Below, in pieces: positions 1 to 9,403 of a stretch of 64,000 bases of DNA (positions are counted from its first letter, which is position 1; each line of letters begins with the position of its first letter). The notes under the pieces were generated by a model that worked only from the letters and a program-made list of their open reading frames with translations, made no database searches and was not told where the DNA came from. The translations under genes and the position numbers were made by a program. Origin of the DNA: Bacteriovorax sp. (GTDB lineage: Bacteria; Bdellovibrionota; Bacteriovoracia; Bacteriovoracales; Bacteriovoracaceae); NCBI GenBank assembly GCA_014378525.1, contig JACMNL010000132.1:1-64000 (forward strand). The letters are read 5' to 3'.

Positions 1-55
1 AATTACACCACAAATTAACTTAACGTTTTATCCATCTCTAGAGTATATTTAGAAT

Positions 56-754
56 ATGTATAAATATCTCAATCTATTTTTATTGGGCGTTTCATTAAAC
101 GCTTTTGGTGCACATGCGAACCCCTCCGAATTACATATTGTGACTTTCGATATCGCGCCCTTCAGTTATTTTGAAAATAATGAACTCAAAGGTTACAATA
201 TTGATATTTTAAAGCAGCTGGAGAAAAGCTCAGGATTGAAGTTTAATTATGAAGTACTTCCTTACGAGAGGTTAAAATTATTTTTAAAACGTGGTACTCC
301 CGATCTGCTTATTAATTTAAGAGCTTTATGCTTAAAAAACTCTAAAGCTTATGAGGTTCAGGAAAAACTTTATGAAACTGTGCCAGCTATCTTTGTAAAA
401 AAAGGCACACAACCTACTAGGGGTAACATTCGTGTCGGTCGATTACTTGGTACATGTGGTTTAGTTAGCAAAAAATATTTGAAAAATGCAAATATCGTTG
501 ATTTGCCTTCACTCGATCAGGCCGTTGAAATGCTGGTTGATAAGAAAATTGATAGCATTTGCGGTTTAGGACCTGTGGTCAATTATAGTTTGCAAAAAAG
601 AAAGTTCAGTGAACCGATGGTGATATATAAGTCCCAGACAAATGATGACCATATGTTTGATGCTGTTTTATGCCGAAAAAAATCCCTTTCACCTGCAATT
701 AAAAAGCAGCTGGAGCAAGCGGCCCGTGGGATTAAAATTCCGAAAATTATTTAA
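56..754 (+). CDS. Periplasmic amino-acid-type solute-binding protein (SBP_bac_3-like)
   Basis: Signal peptide followed by 'LHIVTFDIAPFSYFENNELKGYNIDILKQLEKSSGLKFNYEVLPYERL', typical of the SBP_bac_3 fold. Confidence 0.75.
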   Translation: MYKYLNLFLLGVSLNAFGAHANPSELHIVTFDIAPFSYFENNELKGYNIDILKQLEKSSGLKFNYEVLPYERLKLFLKRGTPDLLINLRALCLKNSKAYEVQEKLYETVPAIFVKKGTQPTRGNIRVGRLLGTCGLVSKKYLKNANIVDLPSLDQAVEMLVDKKIDSICGLGPVVNYSLQKRKFSEPMVIYKSQTNDDHMFDAVLCRKKSLSPAIKKQLEQAARGIKIPKII

Positions 755-807
755 AGGCTAAAACCTCAAACTCTTGTTAAACTTTAACATATGAGGAGTC
801 AGTTTTA

Positions 808-2085
808 ATGGTTAGATACATTCATCTTCGTTTTCTTTTTCTTTTTTTAATTTTAGGCGCATGTTCTCCGGAGGGAAAAAAGGCCGGAATATCTTTTCAT
901 TTTAAGGATCCAACATTATTACCGCTCTTAGATGCCGGTAATTTTAAAATTGGCGATGAAGCATATTTCTACAATGCTTTTTATATCGATAGAGAAAATG
1001 CCAGGAATAAAGTATCAGCTCCTTTATTTATTCATCATGTAGATCAACTCAACCTCGCTGGAAGTGTATTGCAAAATCCCATGTCCTATCCAGGGGCAGA
1101 GCATATCCGGCATCTGGTAACACTCGCTACACCCTGGGGGCCGGGCGTTTTATTTGCTGATCACGGAGTTGATTATGCCGAATTCAACTCTGGTGGGATG
1201 GTAAAACTGCTGGTCAAAAATGATAAGGACAACACACTTGCCGATTTTAGCGGGCGCCTGAATCAAAAACCAAATTTTGTCTTTAATGTGGCCGCGCCCA
1301 AACGAAAGGGACAAAAATTCAACGATATTTTATTAATTTCTTATAATACTCCTTTTTCTAAAATTGTTTATCTACAGGCGACGACCAATGGTTATGTCGA
1401 TAAAAGTGAAATGCTTCCGGCCAACTGGTTTAAAAAAGAAATCTGTTTTATGACCGGAACGGCACTGGATATTGACCATGATGAAACTGATGAAGTACTG
1501 CTTGGAGGTTGTGACCTGGATGTAAAATTAAACCCCAGTGCTCATGACAGGATAATAAAACTTGAAAAAAACAAATGGGTTTTTCAGGACGAAAAAATAC
1601 TTCCGGTAAGAAAAGGTGAAAAAGGATGGGGGACTGTCTTTTTATTAAAAGAAGATTTTAATCAGGATGGTTTCACCGATATTGTGGCACTCACACATGA
1701 CCTGGGTTTTCATCAAGGCCAGGTTCAAGTCATGTATTACGATCCTGCTCAGAAAATTTTCAGCAATCGGGAAGTGCGTAACTGGCCTCAGGCCACACTA
1801 AATTTAAGCCAGCATTATCTTCATCGGGTCGTGGCCTTTGATATTGATAAAGATGGAAAAAAAGACATCATTGGACAATTTTCTTATATAAAAGGAAATA
1901 ATTTTTTGGGTCCCAAAATTTTTGTCCTGCTTAATAAAGGAAATTATTTTGAATATCAAACAGAGAATATTTTGAATCTCAAAAATGAAACTGGAATTAT
2001 TGGAATCGACGTTTTTAAAATTAAAGACCAGAAAGAAGATTCCTTAATGATTAGTTATTATAATAGTAGTGTCGATATTTTTTAA
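808..2085 (+). CDS. Lipoprotein with FG-GAP/VCBS-like repeats
   Basis: Lipobox LGAC; repeated Ca-binding-like 'DIDHDETDEVLLG', 'DFNQDGFTDIVAL', 'DIDKDGKKDIIGQ'. Confidence 0.7.
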   Translation: MVRYIHLRFLFLFLILGACSPEGKKAGISFHFKDPTLLPLLDAGNFKIGDEAYFYNAFYIDRENARNKVSAPLFIHHVDQLNLAGSVLQNPMSYPGAEHIRHLVTLATPWGPGVLFADHGVDYAEFNSGGMVKLLVKNDKDNTLADFSGRLNQKPNFVFNVAAPKRKGQKFNDILLISYNTPFSKIVYLQATTNGYVDKSEMLPANWFKKEICFMTGTALDIDHDETDEVLLGGCDLDVKLNPSAHDRIIKLEKNKWVFQDEKILPVRKGEKGWGTVFLLKEDFNQDGFTDIVALTHDLGFHQGQVQVMYYDPAQKIFSNREVRNWPQATLNLSQHYLHRVVAFDIDKDGKKDIIGQFSYIKGNNFLGPKIFVLLNKGNYFEYQTENILNLKNETGIIGIDVFKIKDQKEDSLMISYYNSSVDIF

Positions 2086-3224
2086 GTTAAGAAAAAGCGC
2101 TGGCGAATGTTTCTGATGGAATGTAGAACGGCATTTTTAAAATTAAAAGGTCTCTTCACATGTTTCTCTGAGAAAAAATGCCCAAGATTTCCATGATTGA
2201 CGATTCCATCTTTCAGATTCTCATGGCCCAGAACTTCCAGAAATTTTACGTAATCGGGATGATCCTCTTTGTAGATCGCCCGTTGAATAAACTCTTCAGG
2301 AGTAAAAAATCCCCAGTTGGCCACTTTTTGAAAGAAAACTTCATCGGCCTTAAATTTTTTCCCTAGTGATACGAACTCGATCATCTCCTGGTAGTTGTGA
2401 TCTTGTACAACAAAGTCCAGACGTAAAAAACCGATTTCATTTCTGGCGCGCAACATGGAAATAAATTCTATGTTTTTCATTAAGAGGTTCCAGTTTCCGC
2501 CTCGTCTGGTAATACCGTAAGTCGCTTCAGTCGCAGCATCGATAGAAATATAGACACTGCTGATGTTTTTGTGAATCTTATGCATGGACTCCCATGCCTG
2601 ACGGTTAAAAAGAATCCCGTTAGTCATGATTTGAAGTTTTAACCCAGGATGTTTTTTGCCATCGAGGGTAAATAGTAAGCGTCGAAAATGTTTACCAACA
2701 AATGGATCACCCGAAGAGCAGGCAACGATGGTGGTATTTGATAAGTCCCGCGAGAGCAGATCATCTGTAATTTTTGAAATCAACTCTTCATCTTCATCAC
2801 TATTGCTGGTGACAAAATCTGTGCGGCAACTGGGGCAAGCGAGATTACAAGTCCGATCGTAACTTAAATTAATCATGCGAGGCTTACTGGTAAAATGATC
2901 GATGCCTTCTTTTTTTGCTTTAGCAATATGATGAACTCTGGAACTACTTATATCGTAGAGTCGGTCAGACTGTATTTCAGGACATAATTCAGCATTACAG
3001 TTATCGTAAGTGCCATCGAGAATGGTTTGGCGGATGTCATTGTAAATTTTGCCATTCCAGATTTCTTCAATTGTATTTTTTTTTAAGTCGCCGACCTTAA
3101 CCGGTAAAATAGTAGGGCAACAAGCATAACAGTTGATAGCACCATCTTTTTGGTTTTGAATATCAATATACTCAAACGGCATGGCGCAGACTTTATTGGG
3201 AAATGGGGGTCTTTTAATAGACAT
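2082..3224 (-). CDS. Radical SAM protein with N-terminal SPASM-like Cys region
   Basis: 'CNLACPSC' CxxxCxxC motif; N-terminal 'CAMPF...CYACCP...GDLKKNTIEEIWNG...C....C' SPASM-like; start taken at internal ATG 3224 (MSIKRPPF), which avoids overlap with the upstream gene. Confidence 0.8.
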   Translation of the reverse strand: MSIKRPPFPNKVCAMPFEYIDIQNQKDGAINCYACCPTILPVKVGDLKKNTIEEIWNGKIYNDIRQTILDGTYDNCNAELCPEIQSDRLYDISSSRVHHIAKAKKEGIDHFTSKPRMINLSYDRTCNLACPSCRTDFVTSNSDEDEELISKITDDLLSRDLSNTTIVACSSGDPFVGKHFRRLLFTLDGKKHPGLKLQIMTNGILFNRQAWESMHKIHKNISSVYISIDAATEATYGITRRGGNWNLLMKNIEFISMLRARNEIGFLRLDFVVQDHNYQEMIEFVSLGKKFKADEVFFQKVANWGFFTPEEFIQRAIYKEDHPDYVKFLEVLGHENLKDGIVNHGNLGHFFSEKHVKRPFNFKNAVLHSIRNIRQRFFLT

Positions 3225-3226
3225 TC

Positions 3227-3985
3227 TTAAAATCCAGCATACCAATCATAACCGCGTTCTGCCCAATAGTCGCGAGGACGTGTATCTGAGAAAAAAATTT
3301 TCCCGATTCTTTTTAAATTTTTAATACCATATTTGACGGGAATCATCAGTCTCAATGGAGCTCCGTTGGCCAGAGATAGTGGCGCTTCATTCATCTCATA
3401 GGCAAGTACGGTTTGCGGGTGAAGCATCGATTCCATATCTATTGAGACGTAGTATTCTTTGTCGGGAGTTTCAAGACCCACATAAGCGTAATAACTTCCG
3501 TCAGGTTTTTTTCCTATGTCATAAAATTTCATGAAGTCTGAAAAACGCATTCCTGCGTAGGACATTTCTTCGCTCCAGCCTTCGATACAACGGAAGTCTG
3601 TTGAGTAATCTACTTTGTCTGCGGCATGAAAAGCGGCGATCGGAAGTTTGAAAGATTTATTTCCGCTGATCACTTCAACCGAATAATTTTTAGAATCGGC
3701 GAGCGATTGCAGGCCTATATCTCCATTTTGTCGGGGTGCAGTCCCTTTTTTGGGACGGGGTTTTTTTACTGAAAGATTTTTTGATGAACTGATTTTTGCC
3801 CAGATTTTCTGGTTCCATTCAAAACTGTGGCGAAGAGCGTACGGAGTGTCTTCGATTCTTTCACTCGATCTTATTGCGCGGAAACCAAAGATCACAACAG
3901 CGACGAAAATGATTCCGGTAAGTATTGAACCAGTAAGGCGTTTCTTTAATTGTTTTTCATCAATATTATTTTTTTTCAATTTCAT
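3227..3985 (-). CDS. Membrane-anchored molybdopterin-dependent oxidoreductase (sulfite-oxidase/MsrP-like fold)
   Basis: 'DFRCIEGWSEEMSYAGMRFSDFM' Mo-ligand Cys motif; single N-terminal TM; next to a cytochrome b gene. Confidence 0.8.
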   Translation of the reverse strand: MKLKKNNIDEKQLKKRLTGSILTGIIFVAVVIFGFRAIRSSERIEDTPYALRHSFEWNQKIWAKISSSKNLSVKKPRPKKGTAPRQNGDIGLQSLADSKNYSVEVISGNKSFKLPIAAFHAADKVDYSTDFRCIEGWSEEMSYAGMRFSDFMKFYDIGKKPDGSYYAYVGLETPDKEYYVSIDMESMLHPQTVLAYEMNEAPLSLANGAPLRLMIPVKYGIKNLKRIGKIFFSDTRPRDYWAERGYDWYAGF

Positions 3986-4589
3986 ACCCCGCGATCATGG
4001 CCCTGAAGTTGTTCCATCCAGCTTTAATAACCTGGAGAATATGAACGATAACGAAAAGAATAAATCCTATCATTAAAATAAAATGCTCGAGTCTTGCGGC
4101 CTCGTATCCACCGAGCAGGGCCGTGAGCCATCCCATTGTAACAGGTTTATAGATCGCAATTCCTGTAACGATACTTCCGAAGGCCATCAGGATCACTCCG
4201 CAGTAAGCGAGTTTTTGAGCGGCATTAAATTTACCGTGCATTGGTGGTGCTGATTTTCTTAAATGTAAATCGTGAAGCGTAACCAGAACTGCATCTTTAA
4301 AAGTGCCGAGGCGTGGAGCAAGTTCTCTCCATTCGCCGCTGAATATCTGATAAGCGAGATAGACCAGGCCATTAATCAGAAAGCCCCACATAATAAAAAA
4401 GTGCCAGCTTAAACCTTCGGCCAGTTTATACTGAAGAGATAATTTTTCAGCAATGGGGTCGGGGATTTTGAAATAGGCATCGTTCGCCCAGTAAATCAGG
4501 ATTCCACTCCAGACCATGAGTGATAAAAAGACTACGTTGATCCAGTGAGTGTACCTGAGGATGCGCGAATGTTTTTCTGTGATGATCAT
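3966..4589 (-). CDS. Cytochrome b561/b6-type membrane protein
   Basis: Multi-TM with 'RYTHWINVVFLSLMVWSGILIYW' and spaced His residues. Confidence 0.8.
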   Translation of the reverse strand: MIITEKHSRILRYTHWINVVFLSLMVWSGILIYWANDAYFKIPDPIAEKLSLQYKLAEGLSWHFFIMWGFLINGLVYLAYQIFSGEWRELAPRLGTFKDAVLVTLHDLHLRKSAPPMHGKFNAAQKLAYCGVILMAFGSIVTGIAIYKPVTMGWLTALLGGYEAARLEHFILMIGFILFVIVHILQVIKAGWNNFRAMIAGYEIEKK

Positions 4590-5182
4590 TTTTTTGCCGA
4601 CCCGTTATATTTTTCGAGACCTTTCATATATTCAACTTTAGAAATTTTTCCGGCCTTAAAAAGCTCTTCATTTCTTTTAATCAGTCTTTCCTTTTGCGCT
4701 TCATGAAGATTAACAGCGTGAGCTTCTTTTAAGAAGGTACTGATGGCCGGAGTTTTTTTCGGTGGCATTGTAACTAAAAAAATTGTTGAGATAAGATCGA
4801 CAAAGGGAAGCGAGAAAAAAACGATGACAAGAATGGTCTCAACTTTTGTAAGCTGTCTGTTAACGATATCTCTCAGTCTCTTTAAGTCGACAATTCGAAG
4901 TGCGAGTATGAAAGCGTATCTTGTTGCAAACATCTTCATATCAAACTTAGGTGCGTGATTAAGTTCTTTCAGCATGTCCGCGTATGTCGGGTCGGCCTGA
5001 AGCAATTGAAAAACATTGGCGAACAGCGGATTGTGTTGAAGACTTTTAATCGCGTCGCCCATGTAAGGGCCATAAATGTACTGGAAGCCGAAGGCCATGA
5101 GCAATGAGTTCTGGAAGAAATAAGCAAGCCTACCGGTTTTACCTGTGATGGAAAATACGCTGGTGCTTAGTTCTTCACTCAT
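4586..5182 (-). CDS. Uncharacterised membrane protein, possibly DUF805-like
   Basis: GRLAYFFQNSLLMA... RIVDLKRLRDI ... hydrophobic pair; ATGA-type overlaps with both neighbours. Confidence 0.5.
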   Translation of the reverse strand: MSEELSTSVFSITGKTGRLAYFFQNSLLMAFGFQYIYGPYMGDAIKSLQHNPLFANVFQLLQADPTYADMLKELNHAPKFDMKMFATRYAFILALRIVDLKRLRDIVNRQLTKVETILVIVFFSLPFVDLISTIFLVTMPPKKTPAISTFLKEAHAVNLHEAQKERLIKRNEELFKAGKISKVEYMKGLEKYNGSAKK

Positions 5183-6480
5183 AAAACTCTGTTGAAAATC
5201 TGGTCCACAGATTTGAGGTAAATGCTTCTAAGACCATCAGCATTTACTTCGGGGAGTAAAACATTAATTTTTCTCGACTTAAGTTCGTTTTGAATGAACT
5301 CGCGGTACTTCACTGGATTTGATTTTGCCTCCGGGTCAAACGAAGCCGTTTGAACGACAGCATACAAATCTTCTCTTGTTAAAGATTCACAGTTTTTAAT
5401 CAGAAAGTGAAGATAAAAACTTGAGAGGTAGTGAGTATGGGCAAGTACTTTGCCTTCGATTACAGCTGTGTCGATATCAAGCAGGTTTAATGTTCCTGTA
5501 AAACGCTCAAGAGCATACGTTAGAATTCCAAAATGATCCGGAAGAAAAAGTCTCTCTGCACTTGAGTGAGAGATATCTCTTTCGTGCCACAGAATTGAAT
5601 TTTCCAGGGCCATATTTAAATGTGAGCGTAAAAAACGGGATAGACCTGTCAGGTTTTCAGCCGAGATCGGGTTTTTCTTATGCGGCATTGTGCTCGAGCC
5701 TTTTTGACCTGCACGGAAACCTTCTGCCACTTCTCTCACGTCAGAGTGGTGAAGGTGACGGATTTCAACTGCGAGGCGCTCGATAGCGTTAGCGACCAGG
5801 GATGTGATCGAAATTAATTTTGCAATTCTGTCTCTTGGAATAATTTGCGTTGAAACATCTTCAACTTTTACGCCGAGTTTTTTTGCGACACTTTCTTCGA
5901 TGTCCGGAGTCAGGATCGTATAGTTTCCTACAGCTCCTGAAAGCTGGATCGTTAATTCATTATTGTAGAAATCCTGCAGCTCAGCTCTTCTTCTCTTGAA
6001 CTCAGCATAGTGACCTAATAGTTTTTGCCCGAAGCTCATTGGCTCGGCATACATTCCGTGTGAGCGGCCTAAGGTCATCAGCATTTTTGTTTCGATGGCA
6101 CGTGACTTCAGTGCTTCCATAAAAAGATCGTATGACTTCATCACAACTTCAAGCGAAGACTTGATCTGAAGAGTAAGCGCACTGTCGATGACGTCAGAAG
6201 ACGTTACACCGTAGTGAAAATATTTTCCTATATCGGCAGGAACCTGTTCAGTGATGGATGTGCAGAAGGCGATTACATCGTGGCGTGTGACGGCCTCAAT
6301 TTCATCGATGCGTGCGGGTCTGATTTCAGCATGCGAGATGATCTCAGCGATGCCTTTCGGGATCATGTTTTTTTCTTCGAGAGCGCGGAGAAGTTCGAGT
6401 TCGATCTGAAGAAAAGTTCTGTACTTGTTTTCATCACTCCAGATGGCGGTCTGGGCCTTTGCTTCATAACGAGGAATCAT
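5179..6480 (-). CDS. purB: Adenylosuccinate lyase
   Basis: Signature 'GSSTMPHKKNPISAEN' and N-terminal 'MIPRYE...IWSDENKYRTFLQIELELL'. Confidence 0.97.
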   Translation of the reverse strand: MIPRYEAKAQTAIWSDENKYRTFLQIELELLRALEEKNMIPKGIAEIISHAEIRPARIDEIEAVTRHDVIAFCTSITEQVPADIGKYFHYGVTSSDVIDSALTLQIKSSLEVVMKSYDLFMEALKSRAIETKMLMTLGRSHGMYAEPMSFGQKLLGHYAEFKRRRAELQDFYNNELTIQLSGAVGNYTILTPDIEESVAKKLGVKVEDVSTQIIPRDRIAKLISITSLVANAIERLAVEIRHLHHSDVREVAEGFRAGQKGSSTMPHKKNPISAENLTGLSRFLRSHLNMALENSILWHERDISHSSAERLFLPDHFGILTYALERFTGTLNLLDIDTAVIEGKVLAHTHYLSSFYLHFLIKNCESLTREDLYAVVQTASFDPEAKSNPVKYREFIQNELKSRKINVLLPEVNADGLRSIYLKSVDQIFNRVL

Positions 6481-6495
6481 AATCCGTCCTTATTT

Positions 6496-7146
6496 TTAGA
6501 GGAAGAAACTGAGCTCGAATCCAATCGTTAAAAATCCTAATGTGAGGGATCTGTCAGAACTGGATTCTTCATTTTCTTTCGCTCTTTTTACCACAGCGAG
6601 GTTGTAATTGAAATGAGCACCGGCACTAAAATAGTCATTGAATCTTTTATAAAGAGAAAATTTCGCAAGAAGGCCCGGGCCCGTGAATGTTTTCCCGGAA
6701 TAATCTTCTTTGTAAGAATTGTAAGTCAGGTCCGCGGCCATAAGTTCATAGATACCATCAAATGGAAGCAATGTTTGTGCGTAGCGAGTCTCGCGGCCGA
6801 TACCAACTCCGATTGTTGTCAGGTTATTTTGTTGCAATTCAATCTGGTCATTCATCGCACCCGTTGCTTTGGGATTATTGGCAGACATTTCCCTGAACAG
6901 TCCTTTCGTAAAAACCACGTTGCTGTCGATCCAGAAATGATCCATTTGTTTTGCATATGAAAAAGCAAAATTTGAAAGATCAGAAGATTTCTGCAGGCTC
7001 GAATTAAATCCGGCCATAAAAGAAAATCTGTTGTCATGAGTTGGGTTGTAAGTGCTTTCTGTGTTCAACACCAGTTCACCTTTATCGTGAGCTGCAAAAG
7101 CGTTGTTAGACACGATCAGAGAACAAATGAGGAGTAGTTTTTTCAT
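6496..7146 (-). CDS. Putative outer-membrane beta-barrel protein
   Basis: Signal peptide; alternating hydrophobic strands; C-terminal aromatic 'ELSFFL'. Confidence 0.55.
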   Translation of the reverse strand: MKKLLLICSLIVSNNAFAAHDKGELVLNTESTYNPTHDNRFSFMAGFNSSLQKSSDLSNFAFSYAKQMDHFWIDSNVVFTKGLFREMSANNPKATGAMNDQIELQQNNLTTIGVGIGRETRYAQTLLPFDGIYELMAADLTYNSYKEDYSGKTFTGPGLLAKFSLYKRFNDYFSAGAHFNYNLAVVKRAKENEESSSDRSLTLGFLTIGFELSFFL

Positions 7147-7147
7147 T

Positions 7148-8893
7148 TTATTTACCTTTTACCCTTGTCGCCAGCAACTCGAAATTTTCTCCCGGAAAAT
7201 CTTCAATTCCTGCGAGACGGGCAAGTGTTAATTTTTCTCTTAAGTGCTGAAGCTTGGTTTGTTCATAAAAAATCTTGGTCGAACTTAAGTCAGCAAGTGC
7301 CAGTGAAAAATCATAAAATTTTGTTCTTCCAGCTAAATAGTTTTCTAAAATCGTATCGAAAGTTTTCTGTAAACTAGGTAAGCGCGCTTCAAGAATCACA
7401 ATCTGGTTTTGCAGCGATAAAATTGTTTTATAAATCTGTCTGATCTGCGATTGAGTGAAGTGAGTGTTCTTTTCAAATTCTTTTTGGGCAATTTCCCTGC
7501 TGATTCTGCTGGTCGCAAGTTTATTTGAATTTAAAAATCCATCCTGTCCTGTGATCGCCCATGTTGTATTGATGCTGGCAACCAGTTCAACATTTCCACT
7601 GCCTGAATAAGTTTCATAGCGGGTAGTGTTTACTGTAGGACCGAATTGTTTATTGTAAGCACCGAGATTGATCGTAAATTTCGGAAGCGGCATATTTTCT
7701 TTCAAGGCCACATCGTAGTCTCTTTCAGCGTTATCGATCAGAACTTTATTGGTTAACAGGGTAGGGTTGGTTTTTTCTGCCAGAGCTAAAACTTCATCCA
7801 GCGTGATTTTAATTCTTCTGTAGTCCAGACCTTCGTTGATGACATATTTTGTCCCTACAGGATCAGTAATCTGGAAGGCGACCCCTTCATCGGCTTCATC
7901 AGCAATGATTTTAGCATCGTGATAATCGTTTTGTGCTTTTAAGTATTCACTTCTCGCCTGGTAGTAGTCCTGCTTCGAAGTTTTTCCGACAGTGATTTTT
8001 TCTTTGCTTAATCGATAAACGAAAGAGGTCTGGCGAAGTTCTTCAGAGCGTATTTTTTCAATATTCTTCGTTGAAACAAGCGAGAAGTAGCTGTTGATCA
8101 GGTCAAGCTTCAGTTCTCTTTTTGATTCGTCGTAAATTTGTGTATTTCTCTCGTAAAGATTTTTTTTGTTCAAGTAAACTGCGTAGTCTTTTCCCCAGTT
8201 AAAAACAGTATAATCGCCGAGAGACAATCCAAGCGTTCCACTTGGAGAAGTAGAATTTGGAACGGCAGGTGGTCTGCTTGAATGGTGAAGAGTTGCAATG
8301 TTCTGGTCAGCCGTTTGCAGAGTGATTTTCAATTCCGGAAGCCAGAATGCACTTTTTGCTCCGGAAAAAGTTATCTCGTTAATCTGCTGAAGCTGGCCCT
8401 TGATATTTTGGGCGTAGTTTTTTCGTAGACCCTGCTCGATGACATCGTTCAACTGTAAATTTTTATAAACATCATTGAGTTTATATTTATCAGTTTCCTG
8501 AACATACATTTCTGTTTCAGTGGTCTGTTTTACTGATCTCACCTTAGAAGCAGGTTTACCATTTTTGGGTTTTAATAAATCTTCTTCTGGAACAACACCC
8601 GTTCTTTTTTGTAATGTCGATGGCTCTTTTGTCGGAGTATCCACCGGCTCAAGTTTAATCACTTCTTCCGTGACTTCATCGAGATTTTTTGTCGGAATGA
8701 CTTCTGTTTTAGGAGTCGGTGTTGCAGATTCTCCAGCGGGAAGAGTTTGTGGACCTTCACTTAATTGAGTTGTGTCTGCAGCTGGAGTTGAGTCCAGCGT
8801 TTGAATTGTATCAGTGTCATCTTCTTGTGCACGAGACAGCTGAGGAGAAAACAGGCTTACTGCCAATAAGAAAGGCAAGAGGTTTTTTGTCAT
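7148..8893 (-). CDS. TolC-family outer-membrane efflux protein
   Basis: Signal peptide, Pro/Thr-rich linker, then TolC-type helical repeats ('ALAEKTNPTLLTNKVLIDNAERDYDVALKENMPLPKFTIN'). Confidence 0.85.
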   Translation of the reverse strand: MTKNLLPFLLAVSLFSPQLSRAQEDDTDTIQTLDSTPAADTTQLSEGPQTLPAGESATPTPKTEVIPTKNLDEVTEEVIKLEPVDTPTKEPSTLQKRTGVVPEEDLLKPKNGKPASKVRSVKQTTETEMYVQETDKYKLNDVYKNLQLNDVIEQGLRKNYAQNIKGQLQQINEITFSGAKSAFWLPELKITLQTADQNIATLHHSSRPPAVPNSTSPSGTLGLSLGDYTVFNWGKDYAVYLNKKNLYERNTQIYDESKRELKLDLINSYFSLVSTKNIEKIRSEELRQTSFVYRLSKEKITVGKTSKQDYYQARSEYLKAQNDYHDAKIIADEADEGVAFQITDPVGTKYVINEGLDYRRIKITLDEVLALAEKTNPTLLTNKVLIDNAERDYDVALKENMPLPKFTINLGAYNKQFGPTVNTTRYETYSGSGNVELVASINTTWAITGQDGFLNSNKLATSRISREIAQKEFEKNTHFTQSQIRQIYKTILSLQNQIVILEARLPSLQKTFDTILENYLAGRTKFYDFSLALADLSSTKIFYEQTKLQHLREKLTLARLAGIEDFPGENFELLATRVKGK

Positions 8894-8993
8894 ACTTCCA
8901 CTTTGTAATTCTTTGTAATTCTTTTTAATCTTAATGATTAGTTCTTAAATGTTTAGAATAGTTTAGAGTGGGCGATATGCATTGAAAAGCATT

Positions 8994-9344
8994 TTATAAC
9001 GTAATGCCGGGACAGCCTTTTCGAACGATATTTTCTTCGTGAAACTGGATTTGTGTTTGAACAAGTGTGAGTTCGTGTTCTAGATGGCCGAGATTCACTT
9101 CGAGTTTTTTCTTCAAAGTAACTTTATTTTCCGGAGTGATTTTTTGCAGGTGTTTATTTCTTTCAATCATGGCCAAGATGCGTTGTTTATTGCCAATTTT
9201 TTCTTTTCGCTCTTCTGTCAGAAGCTCACAGCGGCGTGAAATGCTCGGATCGGTAATGACGGTGCGCTTATAATCTTCCGCGCGAACCAGTCCACGGTAC
9301 CCGATAAAAACAATCAGGAATAATATCGAAATTCTTTGGGCCAT
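8994..9344 (-). CDS. Small secreted or membrane-anchored hypothetical protein
   Basis: ORF with N-terminal hydrophobic segment and coiled-coil-like C-terminus. Confidence 0.5.
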   Translation of the reverse strand: MAQRISILFLIVFIGYRGLVRAEDYKRTVITDPSISRRCELLTEERKEKIGNKQRILAMIERNKHLQKITPENKVTLKKKLEVNLGHLEHELTLVQTQIQFHEENIVRKGCPGITL

Positions 9345-9403
9345 TCGCCTCTGTCTCCTCTATAATTACAAACTTATTATACCAGTTTTTGGAGACCTTT
9401 AAA

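Noticed and set aside
2178-2862. ORFs 2178..2366 and 2656..2862 on the plus strand inside the radical SAM gene
   Set aside because: Antisense to a well-supported CDS, low-complexity translation, no recognisable domain.
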